From NCBI GenBank assembly GCA_014360985.1, contig JACIWK010000002.1, positions 51,826 through 115,825 on the forward strand: a DNA stretch of 64,000 nucleotides. Reading direction: 5' to 3'. This DNA is from Candidatus Bipolaricaulota bacterium. Its GTDB lineage: Bacteria > Bipolaricaulota > Bipolaricaulia > Bipolaricaulales > Bipolaricaulaceae. Positions 43,900 to 53,960 of this stretch are shown here, piece after piece. Each line of letters begins with the position of its first letter. The stretch's first letter is position 1. A model generated the notes under the pieces. That model saw only the letters and a list, made by a program, of their open reading frames with translations. It made no database searches and was not told the origin of the DNA. Position numbers and translations under genes: made by a program.

Positions 43900-44581
43900 C
43901 GATACCCCTGTTCAAGCCAAGCCCAACTGGACGATCCTCACCGCGGCCCGCGCGGCGGGGATCCGGATCCCCACCCTCTGTCACCTCGATGCCCTGCGTC
44001 CGGTGGGGGCGTGCCGGCTGTGTCTGGTGGAGATTCGGAACTGGAACGGCCGGCTCGTCCCAGCGTGCGCGACGCCAGTTCAGGAAGGTCTCGACGTCGT
44101 CGCGGACTCCGACCGGCTCGCCTCCCTTCGCCGAACGATCCTCGAGCTCCTGTTCGCTGAACGGAACCACATCTGCGCGTTCTGCGTCTCGAACGGACAC
44201 TGCGAGCTCCAGGACCTCGCCACGGAGCTGGGGATGGATCACGTCACCTTCCCCTACCGCTTCCCGGCCCTCGCCGTGGACGCCAGCCATGCCAAGTTCG
44301 GGATCGACCCCAACCGGTGCGTGCTCTGTGGCCGCTGCGTGCGGGCCTGTTCGGAGGTGGAGGGCGCGTTCACGTGGGGGTTCGCCGGCCGAGGTGTGCA
44401 CACCCTGATCGAAGCCGATCTCGGCGAGCCATGGGGCCAGTCCACGACCTGCACGGGCTGCGGGAAATGCGTCCAGGCGTGCCCCACCGGGGCCCTGTTC
44501 GAGAAGGGGAAGGCCACCGCAGAGCAGGTGAAGCGTCCCGCGCTCCTGGCCGAGGTCACGGAAAGGAGGCCCCGTGCCTAA
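43880..44581 (+). CDS. hydA: HoxU/HydA-like iron-sulfur subunit without H-cluster domain
   Basis: 233 aa. N-terminal [2Fe-2S] ferredoxin domain ([15 protein letters not shown]), His-Cys [4Fe-4S] motif [15 protein letters not shown] and a 2x[4Fe-4S] domain ([23 protein letters not shown]). It is the electron wire between the NuoE/F diaphorase and the [NiFe] module, equivalent to HoxU or to the truncated HydA of [NiFe] HydABCSL. GTG 43880 follows GGGAGGTG and overlaps the preceding gene by 20 bases. Confidence 0.93.
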   Translation: MISLRIDDTPVQAKPNWTILTAARAAGIRIPTLCHLDALRPVGACRLCLVEIRNWNGRLVPACATPVQEGLDVVADSDRLASLRRTILELLFAERNHICAFCVSNGHCELQDLATELGMDHVTFPYRFPALAVDASHAKFGIDPNRCVLCGRCVRACSEVEGAFTWGFAGRGVHTLIEADLGEPWGQSTTCTGCGKCVQACPTGALFEKGKATAEQVKRPALLAEVTERRPRA

Positions 44582-45101
44582 GATCCGGCTGGCATCGGTG
44601 TGGCTCTCCGGGTGCTCGGGGTGCCACATGTCGTTTCTCGACCTCGACGAGCGGCTGATCGAGCTGGCGAGCAAGGCCGATCTCGTGCACTCCCCGATCG
44701 TGGACAGCAAGGAGTACCCCGAGGACGTGGATGTGGTCCTCGTCGAGGGGGCGGTGGGGAACACCGAGCAACGTCACCTCCTCGAGGAGATCCGGGGGAA
44801 GACGAAGATCCTCGTCGCGTTCGGGGACTGCGCCGTCACGGGCAATGTGCCCTCGCTGCGCAACCCGCTCCTCCGCGAGGAGGTGCTGCGGGCGGTGTAC
44901 GGCGAGGGGGACATCCCTGGGCTGGAGGAGGGGGACGTCCCCGCGCTCCTCCCCCAGGCGCTCCCCCTGCACAGCGTGGTCAGGGTGGACCGGTTCCTGC
45001 CCGGCTGCCCGCCGTCCGCGGACCGGATCTGGAGGTTCATCGAGGCGCTCCTCGCCGGCAAGAGGCCCGAACTGACGGGCGCGGACCTCCGCTTCGGGTG
45101 A
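44574..45101 (+). CDS. hydS: [NiFe] hydrogenase small subunit (HoxY/HydS-like)
   Basis: 175 aa, short small subunit with only the proximal cluster. Ligands are [10 protein letters not shown] (residues 14-23), GDCAVTGN and [10 protein letters not shown]. There is no Tat signal or medial/distal cluster domain, so the enzyme is cytoplasmic, as for group 3 NAD(P)-linked hydrogenases. GTG 44574 follows AAAGGAGG and overlaps hydA by eight bases. Confidence 0.95.
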   Translation: MPKIRLASVWLSGCSGCHMSFLDLDERLIELASKADLVHSPIVDSKEYPEDVDVVLVEGAVGNTEQRHLLEEIRGKTKILVAFGDCAVTGNVPSLRNPLLREEVLRAVYGEGDIPGLEEGDVPALLPQALPLHSVVRVDRFLPGCPPSADRIWRFIEALLAGKRPELTGADLRFG

Positions 45102-45112
45102 AAGGGGGGACG

Positions 45113-46537
45113 GTGCGCGAGATCAAGGTGCCGGTGACGCGGATCGAGGGCCATGGCCTGATCACGATCGCGCTCGGCCGTGGTGGGAAGGTGAACCAGG
45201 CCCGGTTCCACGTCACGGAGGGTCGTGGGTTCGAGCGGTTCTGCCGGGGGCGGACGCTGTGGGAGATGCCGGGGATCACGGCCCGCATCTGCGGGATCTG
45301 TCCCGTGTCCCATCTCCTGTGTTCCGCCAAGGCGGGGGACGCGATCCTCGCCGTGCGCCCCCCCCGCCCCGCGGACAAGCTGCGGCGGCTCATGAACCTC
45401 GGCCAGTACGTGGAATCCCATGCCCTGTCCTTCTTCCACCTCTCGTCGCCCGACCTCATCTTGGGGTGGGATTCCGACCCCAAAGCACGCAACGTGCTCG
45501 GGCTGGCCACGACCCATCCCCAGCTTGCCCTCGACGGGATCCGGCTGCGCGCCTACGGGCAGGAGATCATCTCCTCTCTGGGGGAGAAGAGGGTCCACCC
45601 CGCGTGGGCCGCTCCCGGCGGGGTACGCGCTCCGCTCGCTGCGGCAGCCCGCGACCGCCTGGCCGCGAAGCTTCCCGAGGCGATGCGCATCGCTCAGGAT
45701 GCCCTGTCCCTGTACGAAGACAAGATGGAGAATTGGGCCGACGAAGTGGCTACGTTCGGGAACTTCCCGTCCCTGTTCATGTCCCTCGTCGGGGAGGACG
45801 GGGCGTGGGAGCACTACGAGGGGCGGATCCGGTTCGTGGACGCTGAGCGACGGATCGTCGCCGATGGACTGGACCCCGCCCGCTACCCCGAGTACATTGG
45901 GGAAGCGGTCGAGGGCTGGTCCTACCTCAAGTTCCCCTATTTTCAGCGCGACGGGTACCCAGACGGGCTGTACCGGGTGGGGCCGCTCGCCCGCCTCAAC
46001 TGCTGTGACCGGATCGGAACGCCCCTCGCGGACGAGGCGCTGACCCGGTTCCGCGCCACCGCGGACGGGAAGGCGGTGACGAGCTCCTTCCACTACCACT
46101 GGGCTCGCCTGATCGAGATCGTGGCCGCGCTGGAGCGGGTGCAAGGGTACCTCGATGACCCGGAGATCCTCTCCCCCCGCGTGCGGGCCGAAGCTGGGGT
46201 GAACGAGCTCGTGGGGGTAGGGGTCCACGAGGCGCCGCGGGGGACCCTCTTCCACCACTACTGGGTGAACGAGGACGGCGTCCTCGAACGGGTCAACCTC
46301 ATCGTGTCCACGGGCCACAACAACCTCGCCATGAACCGCACCGTGGCCCAGATCGCGCACCACTACCTCGAGGGGACGATGGTGAGCGAGGGTCTCCTCA
46401 ACCGGCTCGAGGGGGGGATTCGCGCCTACGACCCTTGCCTCTCCTGCTCCGTGCACGCGGTGGGCCGGATGCCGCTGCGGGTGGTCCTCCTCGGGCCGGA
46501 CGGGGAGGTCCTCGACGAGAAGGTGCGCGACGCATGA
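45113..46537 (+). CDS. hydL: [NiFe] hydrogenase large subunit (HoxH/HydL-like)
   Basis: 474 aa. Ni-Fe ligands are in the N-terminal [10 protein letters not shown] and the C-terminal DPCLSCSVH motifs. About 26 residues follow the last His ([10 protein letters not shown] onwards), so the protein is made as a precursor and must be clipped by the maturation protease encoded next. GTG 45113 ([15 protein letters not shown]) follows AAAGGGGGG; a GTG at 45098 is a less likely start, and the track ORF from 44600 is a shadow of hydS. Confidence 0.95.
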   Translation: MREIKVPVTRIEGHGLITIALGRGGKVNQARFHVTEGRGFERFCRGRTLWEMPGITARICGICPVSHLLCSAKAGDAILAVRPPRPADKLRRLMNLGQYVESHALSFFHLSSPDLILGWDSDPKARNVLGLATTHPQLALDGIRLRAYGQEIISSLGEKRVHPAWAAPGGVRAPLAAAARDRLAAKLPEAMRIAQDALSLYEDKMENWADEVATFGNFPSLFMSLVGEDGAWEHYEGRIRFVDAERRIVADGLDPARYPEYIGEAVEGWSYLKFPYFQRDGYPDGLYRVGPLARLNCCDRIGTPLADEALTRFRATADGKAVTSSFHYHWARLIEIVAALERVQGYLDDPEILSPRVRAEAGVNELVGVGVHEAPRGTLFHHYWVNEDGVLERVNLIVSTGHNNLAMNRTVAQIAHHYLEGTMVSEGLLNRLEGGIRAYDPCLSCSVHAVGRMPLRVVLLGPDGEVLDEKVRDA

Positions 46538-46962
46538 TCCTCGTGGTCGGACTGGGCCACCCCCTGCGGCGGGACGATGCGGTCGGCCTGTGGGTGGCGA
46601 GCCGCCTCCCGGAGGCGGATGACCTCAAGGTGCTGGGGGTCCAGGACTTGACCCCAGAGCTCATCCCCCAGGTGGCGACGGCGGACCTCGTCATCTTCGT
46701 CGATGCGCGGGTCGGGTCCGGACCGGTGAGGTGGGAACGGGTCCGGCCCGGCGAGCCCCTCGCCCTGACCCACGCCTTCACCCCACCGGGGTTGCTGGCG
46801 TGGGCGGAGCGGCTGTTCGGCCACGCCCCCCAGGCATGGCTCGTGACCGTTCCCGCGCGAGACCTCTCCCTCGGCGAGGGGCTCTCCCCCCGCACCCGCC
46901 GGGCGGCGGAGGCACTGGTGGGCCGCCTGCGGGCCTACCTCGGCCACGGAGGGAACGCATGA
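46534..46962 (+). CDS. hoxW: Hydrogenase maturation endopeptidase
   Basis: 142 aa, HyaD/HycI/HoxW family. [19 protein letters not shown] carries the conserved Ni-sensing Asp, followed by [11 protein letters not shown] and the C-terminal [15 protein letters not shown] His. It removes the C-terminal peptide of HydL after nickel insertion. ATG overlaps the hydL stop. The hyp genes for cofactor assembly are not in the window. Confidence 0.92.
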   Translation: MILVVGLGHPLRRDDAVGLWVASRLPEADDLKVLGVQDLTPELIPQVATADLVIFVDARVGSGPVRWERVRPGEPLALTHAFTPPGLLAWAERLFGHAPQAWLVTVPARDLSLGEGLSPRTRRAAEALVGRLRAYLGHGGNA

Positions 46963-48740
46963 GGCGCATCCAGGTCCTCCTCTGCTCGGGGACCGCCTGC
47001 CAGTCGTCGGGGAGCGAGCGGGTGAAGCGGGCCCTCCTCGATGCCCTCACCGCCCACGACCTCCTCCCCGAGGTTCAGCTCGTGGACACGGGCTGCATGG
47101 GCCCCTGCGAGCTGGGACCGGTCCTCCTCGTGTACCCGGAGGGAACGTTCTACGTGAAGGTCCAACCGGACGATGCCGCGGAGATCGTGATCGAGCACTT
47201 CCTCAAGGGACGTCCTCTGCGGCGCCTCCTCTGGGCCGAAGGGGCCCCCCAGCCCCACGAGATCCCGTTCTTCGCCCGCCAGAGGAAGCTCGTCCTGCGC
47301 AACTGCGGCACGATCGACCCGGAGAAGATCGAGGAGTACATCGCCTCCGGGGGGTACGAGGCCCTGGGGCGGGCGGTGACCTCGATGACGCCCACGGAGG
47401 TGGTCGCGGCGATCAGCCGGTCCGGCCTGCGCGGCCGGGGTGGGGCAGGGTTCCCGACGGGGACGAAGTGGGAGCTCGTCCGGGTGGCAGCCGGAGTCCC
47501 CAAGTACGTGGTCTGCAACGCCGATGAGGGCGATCCCGGCGCGTTCATGGACCGGGCGATCCTCGAGGGGGATCCCCACTCGATCCTGGAGGGGATGGCC
47601 ATCGCCGGTTACGCGGTGGGGGCAAGCCGGGGCTACGTCTACATCCGCGCTGAGTACCCGCTCGCGATCCAGCGCCTGGAGGTGGCCCTGGCCCAAGCGC
47701 GCAAGCTGGGCGTCCTCGGACAGAGGATCTTCGAGACCGACTTCTCGTTCGACATCGAGCTGCGGATGGGGGCAGGCGCGTTCGTGTGCGGGGAGGAGAC
47801 AGCGCTCATCGCCTCGATCGAGGGGCGGCGGGGCGAGCCCCGGCCCCGGCCTCCCTACCCGGCGACGAGCGGCCTGTGGGGGAAGCCGACCCTGATCAAC
47901 AACGTGGAGACCTACGCCAACGTCCGCCACATCCTCCTCGACGGGCCGGAGGCGTTCGCCTCGGTCGGGACGGAGAAGAGCAAGGGGACGAAGGTGTTTG
48001 CGCTGGCCGGCAAGGTGCGGAACACCGGCCTCGTCGAGGTGCCGATGGGGATCACCCTCCGCGAGCTCGTGTTCGACATCGGCGGCGGCGTCCCCACGGG
48101 ACGGGAGTTCAAAGCGGTCCAGATCGGGGGTCCGTCCGGAGGGTGTCTCCCCTCCTCCCTCCTCGATGTCCCGGTGGATTACGATTCGCTGTCCCAGCAC
48201 GGGGCGATCATGGGATCGGGCGGGGTGATCATCCTCGACGATGCGACGTGCATGGTGAACATGGCCCGGTTCTTCCTCCAGTTCACCGCCGACGAGTCGT
48301 GCGGGAAATGCGTCCCCTGTCGGGTCGGCACCCAGATGATGCTCGCGATCCTCGACCGCATCGTCGCCGGGGAGGGGAAGGAGGAGGACCTGCAGCGCCT
48401 CCGGGAGATCGGCGAGATGATGAAGAACGCGTCGCTGTGCGGGCTGGGGCAGACGGCACCCAACCCCGTCCTGTCCACGTTACGCTACTTCCCCGCGGAG
48501 TACGAGGCCCACATCCGCGATCGCTCCTGCCCAGCGGGCGTGTGCCCGAACCTCGTGCGGTACAGAATCGATCCTGACGCGTGCCGCGGCTGTGACGCCT
48601 GTCGCCGGGCGTGCCCTACCGGGGCCGCTCAAGGCACGGCCGGCGCGCCCCCCTACCAGATCGTCGACGAGCGGTGCATCCGGTGCGGGGCGTGCTTCGA
48701 CGCGTGCCCGTTCGATGCGGTGAGGAAGGAGCCGCGATGA
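46959..48740 (+). CDS. hydB: HydB-type NuoF subunit with N-terminal [2Fe-2S] and C-terminal 2x[4Fe-4S] domains
   Basis: 593 aa. An N-terminal thioredoxin-like ferredoxin domain ([23 protein letters not shown]), the NuoF core binding FMN and NAD(P) ([37 protein letters not shown]), then CPAGVC and a C-terminal ferredoxin ([24 protein letters not shown]). This is exactly the architecture of the flavin-bifurcating HydB of HydABC-type hydrogenases. ATG 46959 overlaps hoxW (ATGA). Predicted to be the site where electrons are split or joined between NAD(P)H and ferredoxin. Confidence 0.94.
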   Translation: MRRIQVLLCSGTACQSSGSERVKRALLDALTAHDLLPEVQLVDTGCMGPCELGPVLLVYPEGTFYVKVQPDDAAEIVIEHFLKGRPLRRLLWAEGAPQPHEIPFFARQRKLVLRNCGTIDPEKIEEYIASGGYEALGRAVTSMTPTEVVAAISRSGLRGRGGAGFPTGTKWELVRVAAGVPKYVVCNADEGDPGAFMDRAILEGDPHSILEGMAIAGYAVGASRGYVYIRAEYPLAIQRLEVALAQARKLGVLGQRIFETDFSFDIELRMGAGAFVCGEETALIASIEGRRGEPRPRPPYPATSGLWGKPTLINNVETYANVRHILLDGPEAFASVGTEKSKGTKVFALAGKVRNTGLVEVPMGITLRELVFDIGGGVPTGREFKAVQIGGPSGGCLPSSLLDVPVDYDSLSQHGAIMGSGGVIILDDATCMVNMARFFLQFTADESCGKCVPCRVGTQMMLAILDRIVAGEGKEEDLQRLREIGEMMKNASLCGLGQTAPNPVLSTLRYFPAEYEAHIRDRSCPAGVCPNLVRYRIDPDACRGCDACRRACPTGAAQGTAGAPPYQIVDERCIRCGACFDACPFDAVRKEPR

Positions 48741-49210
48741 ACAAGGAGCAGACGGCGAAGGATGCGATCGTCGCCCGCCACCCGCGCTCGCCGGAGGCCC
48801 TCCTCTCCCTCCTCCACGACCTCCAGACGGCGAACGCGAGGAACCACCTGACCGCCGACGACCTCACCCTCGCCGCATCCCACGTCGGGGTCCCCCTGTC
48901 AGTCGTTCGCGACGCAGCTACGTTCTACTCCATGTTCAGCCTCGTCCCCCGCGGCCAGCACATCATCCGGCTCTGCGAGTCCCCGAATTGCCATCTCGCG
49001 GGGGCGTGGTCGGCCCTCGATGAGCTGCGGCGGCTCCTCGGGGTGGAAGTCGGGGAGACGACCGCGGACGGGTTGTTCACGCTCGAACTCACGAGCTGCC
49101 TTGGGGCGTGCGGGGTCGCTCCGGTGATGATGATCGACGATGAGGTCGTGGGGAACCTCACCCCAGAGCGGGTGCGGGGGGCGCTGGCTCGTTACCGGAG
49201 GGGACGATGA
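48737..49210 (+). CDS. NuoE/HydC-type [2Fe-2S] subunit 2
   Basis: 157 aa. Cluster ligands [10 protein letters not shown] and CLGACGVAP after the helical region [21 protein letters not shown]. Divergent from the first NuoE (42498), so the locus encodes two diaphorase iron-sulfur subunits. ATG overlaps the hydB stop; the stop overlaps the second NuoF start. Confidence 0.92.
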   Translation: MNKEQTAKDAIVARHPRSPEALLSLLHDLQTANARNHLTADDLTLAASHVGVPLSVVRDAATFYSMFSLVPRGQHIIRLCESPNCHLAGAWSALDELRRLLGVEVGETTADGLFTLELTSCLGACGVAPVMMIDDEVVGNLTPERVRGALARYRRGR

Positions 49211-50832
49211 GGCTCGCGCGAACCCATGTCCTGGTGGGGGTGGACGACGAGGCCCGCCTCGCCGGGGTGGACGCGGTCCTCGCTGCCCTGCGCGAGGCGG
49301 TGTCCCAGTTCGACCTCGCGGGCGAGGTCCAGGTAGTGGAGACCGGGTCGCTGGGGATCTCCGGGCACGGGGTCGTGATCGCCGTCCAGCCGGACGGGGT
49401 GTACTACGCTGGGGTCACGCCCGGCGACGCGCGCGAGATCGCGGAGGAGCACCTCCTCAAGGGCCGTCCCGTGGCCCGGCTCCGCCTGCCGACGACGGCC
49501 CCCGTGGCGCGCCCGGCGGAGGTCCTCGGCCGCCAGACGCGGCTCGTCCTCGCCAACTGCGGGGTCATCGACCCGGAGCGGATCGAGGAGTACATCGCGG
49601 TCGGCGGGTACGAGGCCCTCGGCCGGGCAGTCACGGAGATGACGCCCGAAGACGTGATCGAGGCGGTGAAGAAGGCGGGGCTGCGCGGCCGTGGCGGAGC
49701 GGGGTTCCCCACCGGGATCAAATGGTCTGCGGTCCGCACCGCCTCCGACCCGGAACGGTATGTGGTGTGCAACGCCGACGAGGGAGAGCCGGGCACGTTC
49801 AAGGACCGCCTGATCCTGGAGGGAGATCCGCACAAGCTCCTCGAGGGGATGGCCATCGCCGGTTACGCGGTGGGGGCCCACATCGGCATCATCTACATCC
49901 GAGGGGAATACGCGCTCTCCATCGCCCGCATCGAGCGGGCGATCGCCGACGCCGAGGCGCTGGGGATCCTCGGCGAGCGGGTCTTCGAAACTGATTTCTC
50001 GTTCCGGGTCGAGGTCCGCCCCGGGGCCGGCGCCTACGTGTGCGGAGAGGAGACCTCCCTTCTGGAGAGCTTGGAGGGCAAGCGGGGTTGGCCGCGGATC
50101 CGCCCCCCCTACCCCGTGACCCACGGGCTATGGGGGAAGCCGACCGTGGTCAACAACGTGGAGACCTTGGCCAACGTCCCGGACATCCTCCGCCGCGGAC
50201 CGGCGTGGTACCGCACGCTCGGCACTCCGACCTGCCCCGGGACGAAGGTGTACACGGTCCTCGGCCACGTCCGCTACCCCGGCCTGGTCGAGGTGGAGAT
50301 GGGAACCACCCTGCGTACCCTCATCTACGAGCTGGGAGGAGGGCTCCTCCCCAGCCGATCGCTGAAGGGCGTCCTCGTCGGTGGGGCGGCGGGGGCGTTC
50401 CTCCCCCCGCGCGAGCTCGATGCCCGGCTCGACTTCGACTCCCTGGCCGAGCGCGCGGCGGCCCTCGGGTCAGGGGCGGTCCTCGTCATGGACGAGTCGG
50501 CGTGCATCGTGGACATGCTGGGGAGCGTGCTGCGCTTCTTCCGCCACGAGTCGTGCGGACAATGCACCCCCTGCCGCAGCGGGACCGAGGTCCTCGTCCG
50601 CCTCATCTCCACGCTCCAGACGGGCCAGGCGGATGAAACGACGCTCGCCCAGCTGATCCAGATCGTGGACGCGATGCGGGTCGCTTCCCTGTGCCCCCTC
50701 GGCCAGTCGGTGGCGCTTCCTGTACGCACCGCCCTCGCTGGGTTCCAGGACGAGTTCGCCACCCACCTCGCGGGCCGCCCCTGCCCTCCCTGCGCGGCGA
50801 CGGCCCGCGCCCTAGGGTGGGCCCCCAGATGA
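49207..50832 (+). CDS. Second NuoF-type flavoprotein, Cys-less N-terminal domain, no C-terminal ferredoxin
   Basis: 541 aa. NuoF core complete: [51 protein letters not shown] and ASLCPLGQS. The N-terminal thioredoxin-like domain (THVLVGVDDEARLAGVD, ETGSLGISGHG) has lost the cluster Cys residues, and after a residual CPPC the two-cluster ferredoxin seen in HydB is absent. It may give the complex a second NAD(P)H-binding flavin site, or serve a separate diaphorase. ATG overlaps the NuoE stop. Confidence 0.92.
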   Translation: MRLARTHVLVGVDDEARLAGVDAVLAALREAVSQFDLAGEVQVVETGSLGISGHGVVIAVQPDGVYYAGVTPGDAREIAEEHLLKGRPVARLRLPTTAPVARPAEVLGRQTRLVLANCGVIDPERIEEYIAVGGYEALGRAVTEMTPEDVIEAVKKAGLRGRGGAGFPTGIKWSAVRTASDPERYVVCNADEGEPGTFKDRLILEGDPHKLLEGMAIAGYAVGAHIGIIYIRGEYALSIARIERAIADAEALGILGERVFETDFSFRVEVRPGAGAYVCGEETSLLESLEGKRGWPRIRPPYPVTHGLWGKPTVVNNVETLANVPDILRRGPAWYRTLGTPTCPGTKVYTVLGHVRYPGLVEVEMGTTLRTLIYELGGGLLPSRSLKGVLVGGAAGAFLPPRELDARLDFDSLAERAAALGSGAVLVMDESACIVDMLGSVLRFFRHESCGQCTPCRSGTEVLVRLISTLQTGQADETTLAQLIQIVDAMRVASLCPLGQSVALPVRTALAGFQDEFATHLAGRPCPPCAATARALGWAPR

Positions 50833-52157
50833 ACCTCACCTTTGCCGGGGCAGCAGGCACGGTCACAGGCTCCTGTTTTCACCTCGAAGCAGGCGGACAG
50901 CGGATCATCATCGACTGCGGAATGTTCCAGGGTCCACCCGAGCTGGAGGCCCGGAACCTCGTACCGTTCCCGTTCGACCCGAAGAAGGTCGATTGGCTCG
51001 TCCTCACCCACGGCCACCTCGACCACCTCGGCCTCGTCCCCCGCCTGTTCCGGGAGGGATTTCGCGGCCAGGGGATCTGCACCCTCCCCACTCGGGACAT
51101 CGCTCACGTGATGCTCATGGATGCCGCCCGGATCCAGGAGGAGGAGGGGGAAGCTGCCCTGTACACCGCCGCCGACGCCCTGGCCTCCCTCGACCTGTTC
51201 CGAACCCAAGTCGAGTACGGCCAGGAGCTGGCACTGGGGGAGGGGGTACGCGCTCGATTTCACGATGCGGGTCACATCCTGGGAGCAGCGTTCGTGGAGA
51301 TCGAGGCCGAAGGGAAGACGATTGTGTTCTCAGGGGATCTCGGCAACCGGGGCAAGCCCCTCGTCGAGGATCCTGCCTACCCGCCCAAGGCCGACATCGT
51401 CGTCCTGGAATCAACGTACGGCGATCGGGAGCACCCCCCCCTCGAGCAGTCGGTGAACGAGCTCCGCGACGTGATCGTGGATACCCTCGCCGGCGGCGGG
51501 AATGTGGTCATCCCCTCGTTCGCCCTCGAGCGGACCCAGGAGGTCCTGTACCTGCTGTTCTGGATGTGGCGCGAGCACCGGATCCCGGCCTGCCCGATCT
51601 ACCTCGACTCCCCCCTCGCCACCCAGGCCACGCGGATCTTCGAACGGCACACGGAGCGGTTCCCCGCCCCTGCCCGCCGCCTGTTCCGGAAGAAAGGGGA
51701 TCCGTTCGACTTCGAGCTCCTCGAGTACACCCTGACCCGCGCTGCCTCGAAGCGGATCTCCACGGAATCAGGGGCGATCATCATCGCCGGGTCGGGGATG
51801 TGCACCGGCGGCCGCGTCCTCTATCACCTCCGCGACAACCTCCCCCGCCCGGAGTCGGCGGTCGTGTTCGTGGGGTACCAAGCCATCGGGACCCTCGGCC
51901 GCGCGATCGCCGACGGGACACCGCGGGTCGAGGTGCTGGGGTCGATCGTCCCGGTGCGAGCGGCGATCCACAAGATCGAGGGGCTGTCCGCCCACGCCGA
52001 CCTCCCCATCCTCACGGACTGGGTGCTCCACGCCGATCCCCGCGCGGTGTTCCTCGTCCACGGGGAGCCCCCCGCGTTCGCGTCCCTCGCGGAGCGGCTT
52101 GCATCCCGGGGCTGTCCGGCCCGCGTCGCCGGGTGGCACGAGACGGTCACGTTATGA
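50829..52157 (+). CDS. Beta-CASP metallo-beta-lactamase RNA-processing-type nuclease
   Basis: 442 aa of the YsnA/CPSF-100-like family. MBL motifs THGHLDHLGLV, HDAGHILGAAF and FSGDLGNRG, then the beta-CASP region (STYGDREHP, SPLATQATRIFERH, AGSGMCTGGRVLYHL) and the final KIEGLSAHAD and LVHGEP histidines. RNA cleavage is the usual activity. ATG 50829 overlaps the NuoF stop, extending the hydrogenase operon, although a functional link to hydrogenase is not evident. Confidence 0.92.
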   Translation: MNLTFAGAAGTVTGSCFHLEAGGQRIIIDCGMFQGPPELEARNLVPFPFDPKKVDWLVLTHGHLDHLGLVPRLFREGFRGQGICTLPTRDIAHVMLMDAARIQEEEGEAALYTAADALASLDLFRTQVEYGQELALGEGVRARFHDAGHILGAAFVEIEAEGKTIVFSGDLGNRGKPLVEDPAYPPKADIVVLESTYGDREHPPLEQSVNELRDVIVDTLAGGGNVVIPSFALERTQEVLYLLFWMWREHRIPACPIYLDSPLATQATRIFERHTERFPAPARRLFRKKGDPFDFELLEYTLTRAASKRISTESGAIIIAGSGMCTGGRVLYHLRDNLPRPESAVVFVGYQAIGTLGRAIADGTPRVEVLGSIVPVRAAIHKIEGLSAHADLPILTDWVLHADPRAVFLVHGEPPAFASLAERLASRGCPARVAGWHETVTL

Positions 52158-53077
52158 AGGTCGCCGTCCTCGGGACGATCGCCGTGGGCCTCGTTGCCGA
52201 GGTGGACCGCCTTCCCCGCCCTGGGGAGACCGTGCTCAGCCGCGGCCTCACGCGCGAACCCGCGGGGATGGGCACGCTGCAAGCGATCGCCGCCGCCCGC
52301 CTCGGAGCGGAAGTTGCCCTGTACGGACGGATCGGGGCGGACCCGTTCGGGGACGAGATCCTCACGACCCTCCACGGAGCGGGGGTCGACATCGCCCCCG
52401 TCGAGCGCATGCCCCGCCTCCCCACGGGGGCATCGCTCGTCATCTCCGCTCCCAATCGGCAGTTCCTCGCCGCCCACGCCGCGGGGGCGAACGGGGAAGT
52501 GAACGAGGGATACGTGACCAGCTTTCTTCCCCAGATCCGGGAGGTGGATGCCCTGCTCCTCGACCACACCCTGCCGTTGCCGGCCGTTGCGGCCCTCCTC
52601 CGCGGCCTGCCCCCGACCCAGCCGCTCGTGGTCCTCCATCCCATGCCGCTCGTGGATGCTCCCTCCCTTCCCTGGAAGCGGCTGGACTTCATCATCGGTG
52701 GCCGCGACGCGGGGACCGTCCCCGCCGGAGCCCCCACTGGAGCGGAGGAAGCAGCGCGCCTCGGCCAGCCCTTCCTCGACCGGGGAGTCCGCCACGTGGT
52801 GACCCTCGCGAGCGGGGAGGGAGCGTACCTCGTAGAGAAGGCGGGCACGACCCGGTTCCCGATCCGGGAGCCGCTGGTTCCCTCCCCTGAGGTGCGGGCC
52901 GCGTTCAGCGCAGCGCTCGCCGTGCGCCTCGCCGCCGGGCGCGGGCCATACGAGGCGGTTGGGTTCGCGAACGCAGCGGCGACCCTCGCTGCTGCGCGAC
53001 GGGAAGGGCACCGTTCCTTCCCGACCGCCGCGGAGGTCCAGGAGTCCCTCTCCCGTCCATCGCTCCCCCCAGGCTGA
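52154..53077 (+). CDS. PfkB/ribokinase-fold protein lacking the catalytic motif
   Basis: 307 aa. The fold is clear from the N-terminal VAVLGTIAVGLVAEVDRLPRP, EVALYGRIGADPFGDEIL and TGASLVISAP. The substrate-binding GGKGxN motif reads AGMGTL, and the catalytic GAGDxF near residue 240 reads EVRAAF, so the general base Asp is Ala. It is therefore likely a non-phosphorylating ligand-binding pseudokinase, or an inactive remnant with an intact frame. ATG overlaps the beta-CASP stop. It ends the operon, facing speB tail to tail across 22 bases. Confidence 0.85.
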   Translation: MKVAVLGTIAVGLVAEVDRLPRPGETVLSRGLTREPAGMGTLQAIAAARLGAEVALYGRIGADPFGDEILTTLHGAGVDIAPVERMPRLPTGASLVISAPNRQFLAAHAAGANGEVNEGYVTSFLPQIREVDALLLDHTLPLPAVAALLRGLPPTQPLVVLHPMPLVDAPSLPWKRLDFIIGGRDAGTVPAGAPTGAEEAARLGQPFLDRGVRHVVTLASGEGAYLVEKAGTTRFPIREPLVPSPEVRAAFSAALAVRLAAGRGPYEAVGFANAAATLAAARREGHRSFPTAAEVQESLSRPSLPPG

Positions 53078-53099
53078 TCGGGTTAGCCCAACACCCCGG

Positions 53100-53960
53100 T
53101 CAAGGGAGGGTCCCGTTGCCACCCTTGCGCGGAGGGCCCGTCGTCCTCCCCCGGCCCCAGAACGCGGCGATCCCCTCCAGCACGAGCTTGGCAGCGGTGA
53201 TCGCCGACACAGCGGATGGATCGAACGGAGGGGCAAGCTCCACGAGGTCCATTCCCACCACCTGAAACGCAGACAACGTCCGGTAAATTCCGATCACGTC
53301 GTGGTAGGTGAGCCCGCCTGGCTCGGGGTTCGTCACCCCCGGGCACAGGGCCGGGTCCAGTGCATCGAGATCCACGGTCAACCACACCGGAATCTTCGGA
53401 TCAAGCCGGCCAGCGATCTCGTCGGGTCCTGCGAAGAACGGCTCCGCGACCTCCCCCCCGAAGAAGGAGCGGGCCCCGACGATCACGAGGCGGGACGTGA
53501 TCTCGCTCACCCGGCGGAGGACGGTGGCATGGGTCACCTCTTCCCCCCCGTACGCGTCCCGGAGGTCGGTGTGGGCATCGAGGGCCACCACTTGGATCGG
53601 GCCCCGCGCCGCCGCGGCGCGGACCGCCGGCAGGGCCACCGTGTGTTCCCCCCCGAGGACCACCGCCCCCTTGCCTGCCGCGAGGACCCGCCCCACCGCG
53701 GACTCCGCGGTGGAGAGCATCTCCCCAAGCGGTGCGTGAGGATCCACATCCCCCAGGTCACAGACGCCGATCTCCCCGAGGTCGCAATCGAAGATCCGGG
53801 AGTAGAGCTCGATCGAGTCGGAGGCAGCCCGGATCGCCGTCGGCGCCTGGGCCGGGCCACCACGGTAGGACACGGTCCGTTCCAGGGGGACGCCGAGGAC
53901 CGCCACCCCTGCCTCGGCAAACGGCGTGCCCAAACCGAGGAAGCGCAGCGGGCCGATCAC
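53100..53960 (-). CDS. speB: Agmatinase / N1-aminopropylagmatine ureohydrolase
   Basis: 286-aa arginase-family ureohydrolase. Mn ligands are in GGEHTVALPAV, DAHTDLRD and TVDLDALDPALCPG. It removes urea from agmatine or, as in Thermus, from N1-aminopropylagmatine. The GTG start overlaps the speE stop (GTGA). Last gene of the polyamine run; the promoter is presumably upstream of speD or the decarboxylase. Confidence 0.94.
   Translation of the reverse strand: MIGPLRFLGLGTPFAEAGVAVLGVPLERTVSYRGGPAQAPTAIRAASDSIELYSRIFDCDLGEIGVCDLGDVDPHAPLGEMLSTAESAVGRVLAAGKGAVVLGGEHTVALPAVRAAAARGPIQVVALDAHTDLRDAYGGEEVTHATVLRRVSEITSRLVIVGARSFFGGEVAEPFFAGPDEIAGRLDPKIPVWLTVDLDALDPALCPGVTNPEPGGLTYHDVIGIYRTLSAFQVVGMDLVELAPPFDPSAVSAITAAKLVLEGIAAFWGRGRTTGPPRKGGNGTLP

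Noticed and set aside
44774-46456. 560-codon minus-strand ORF over the hydrogenase subunits
   Set aside because: Antisense shadow of hydS and hydL, which carry complete metal-binding motifs.
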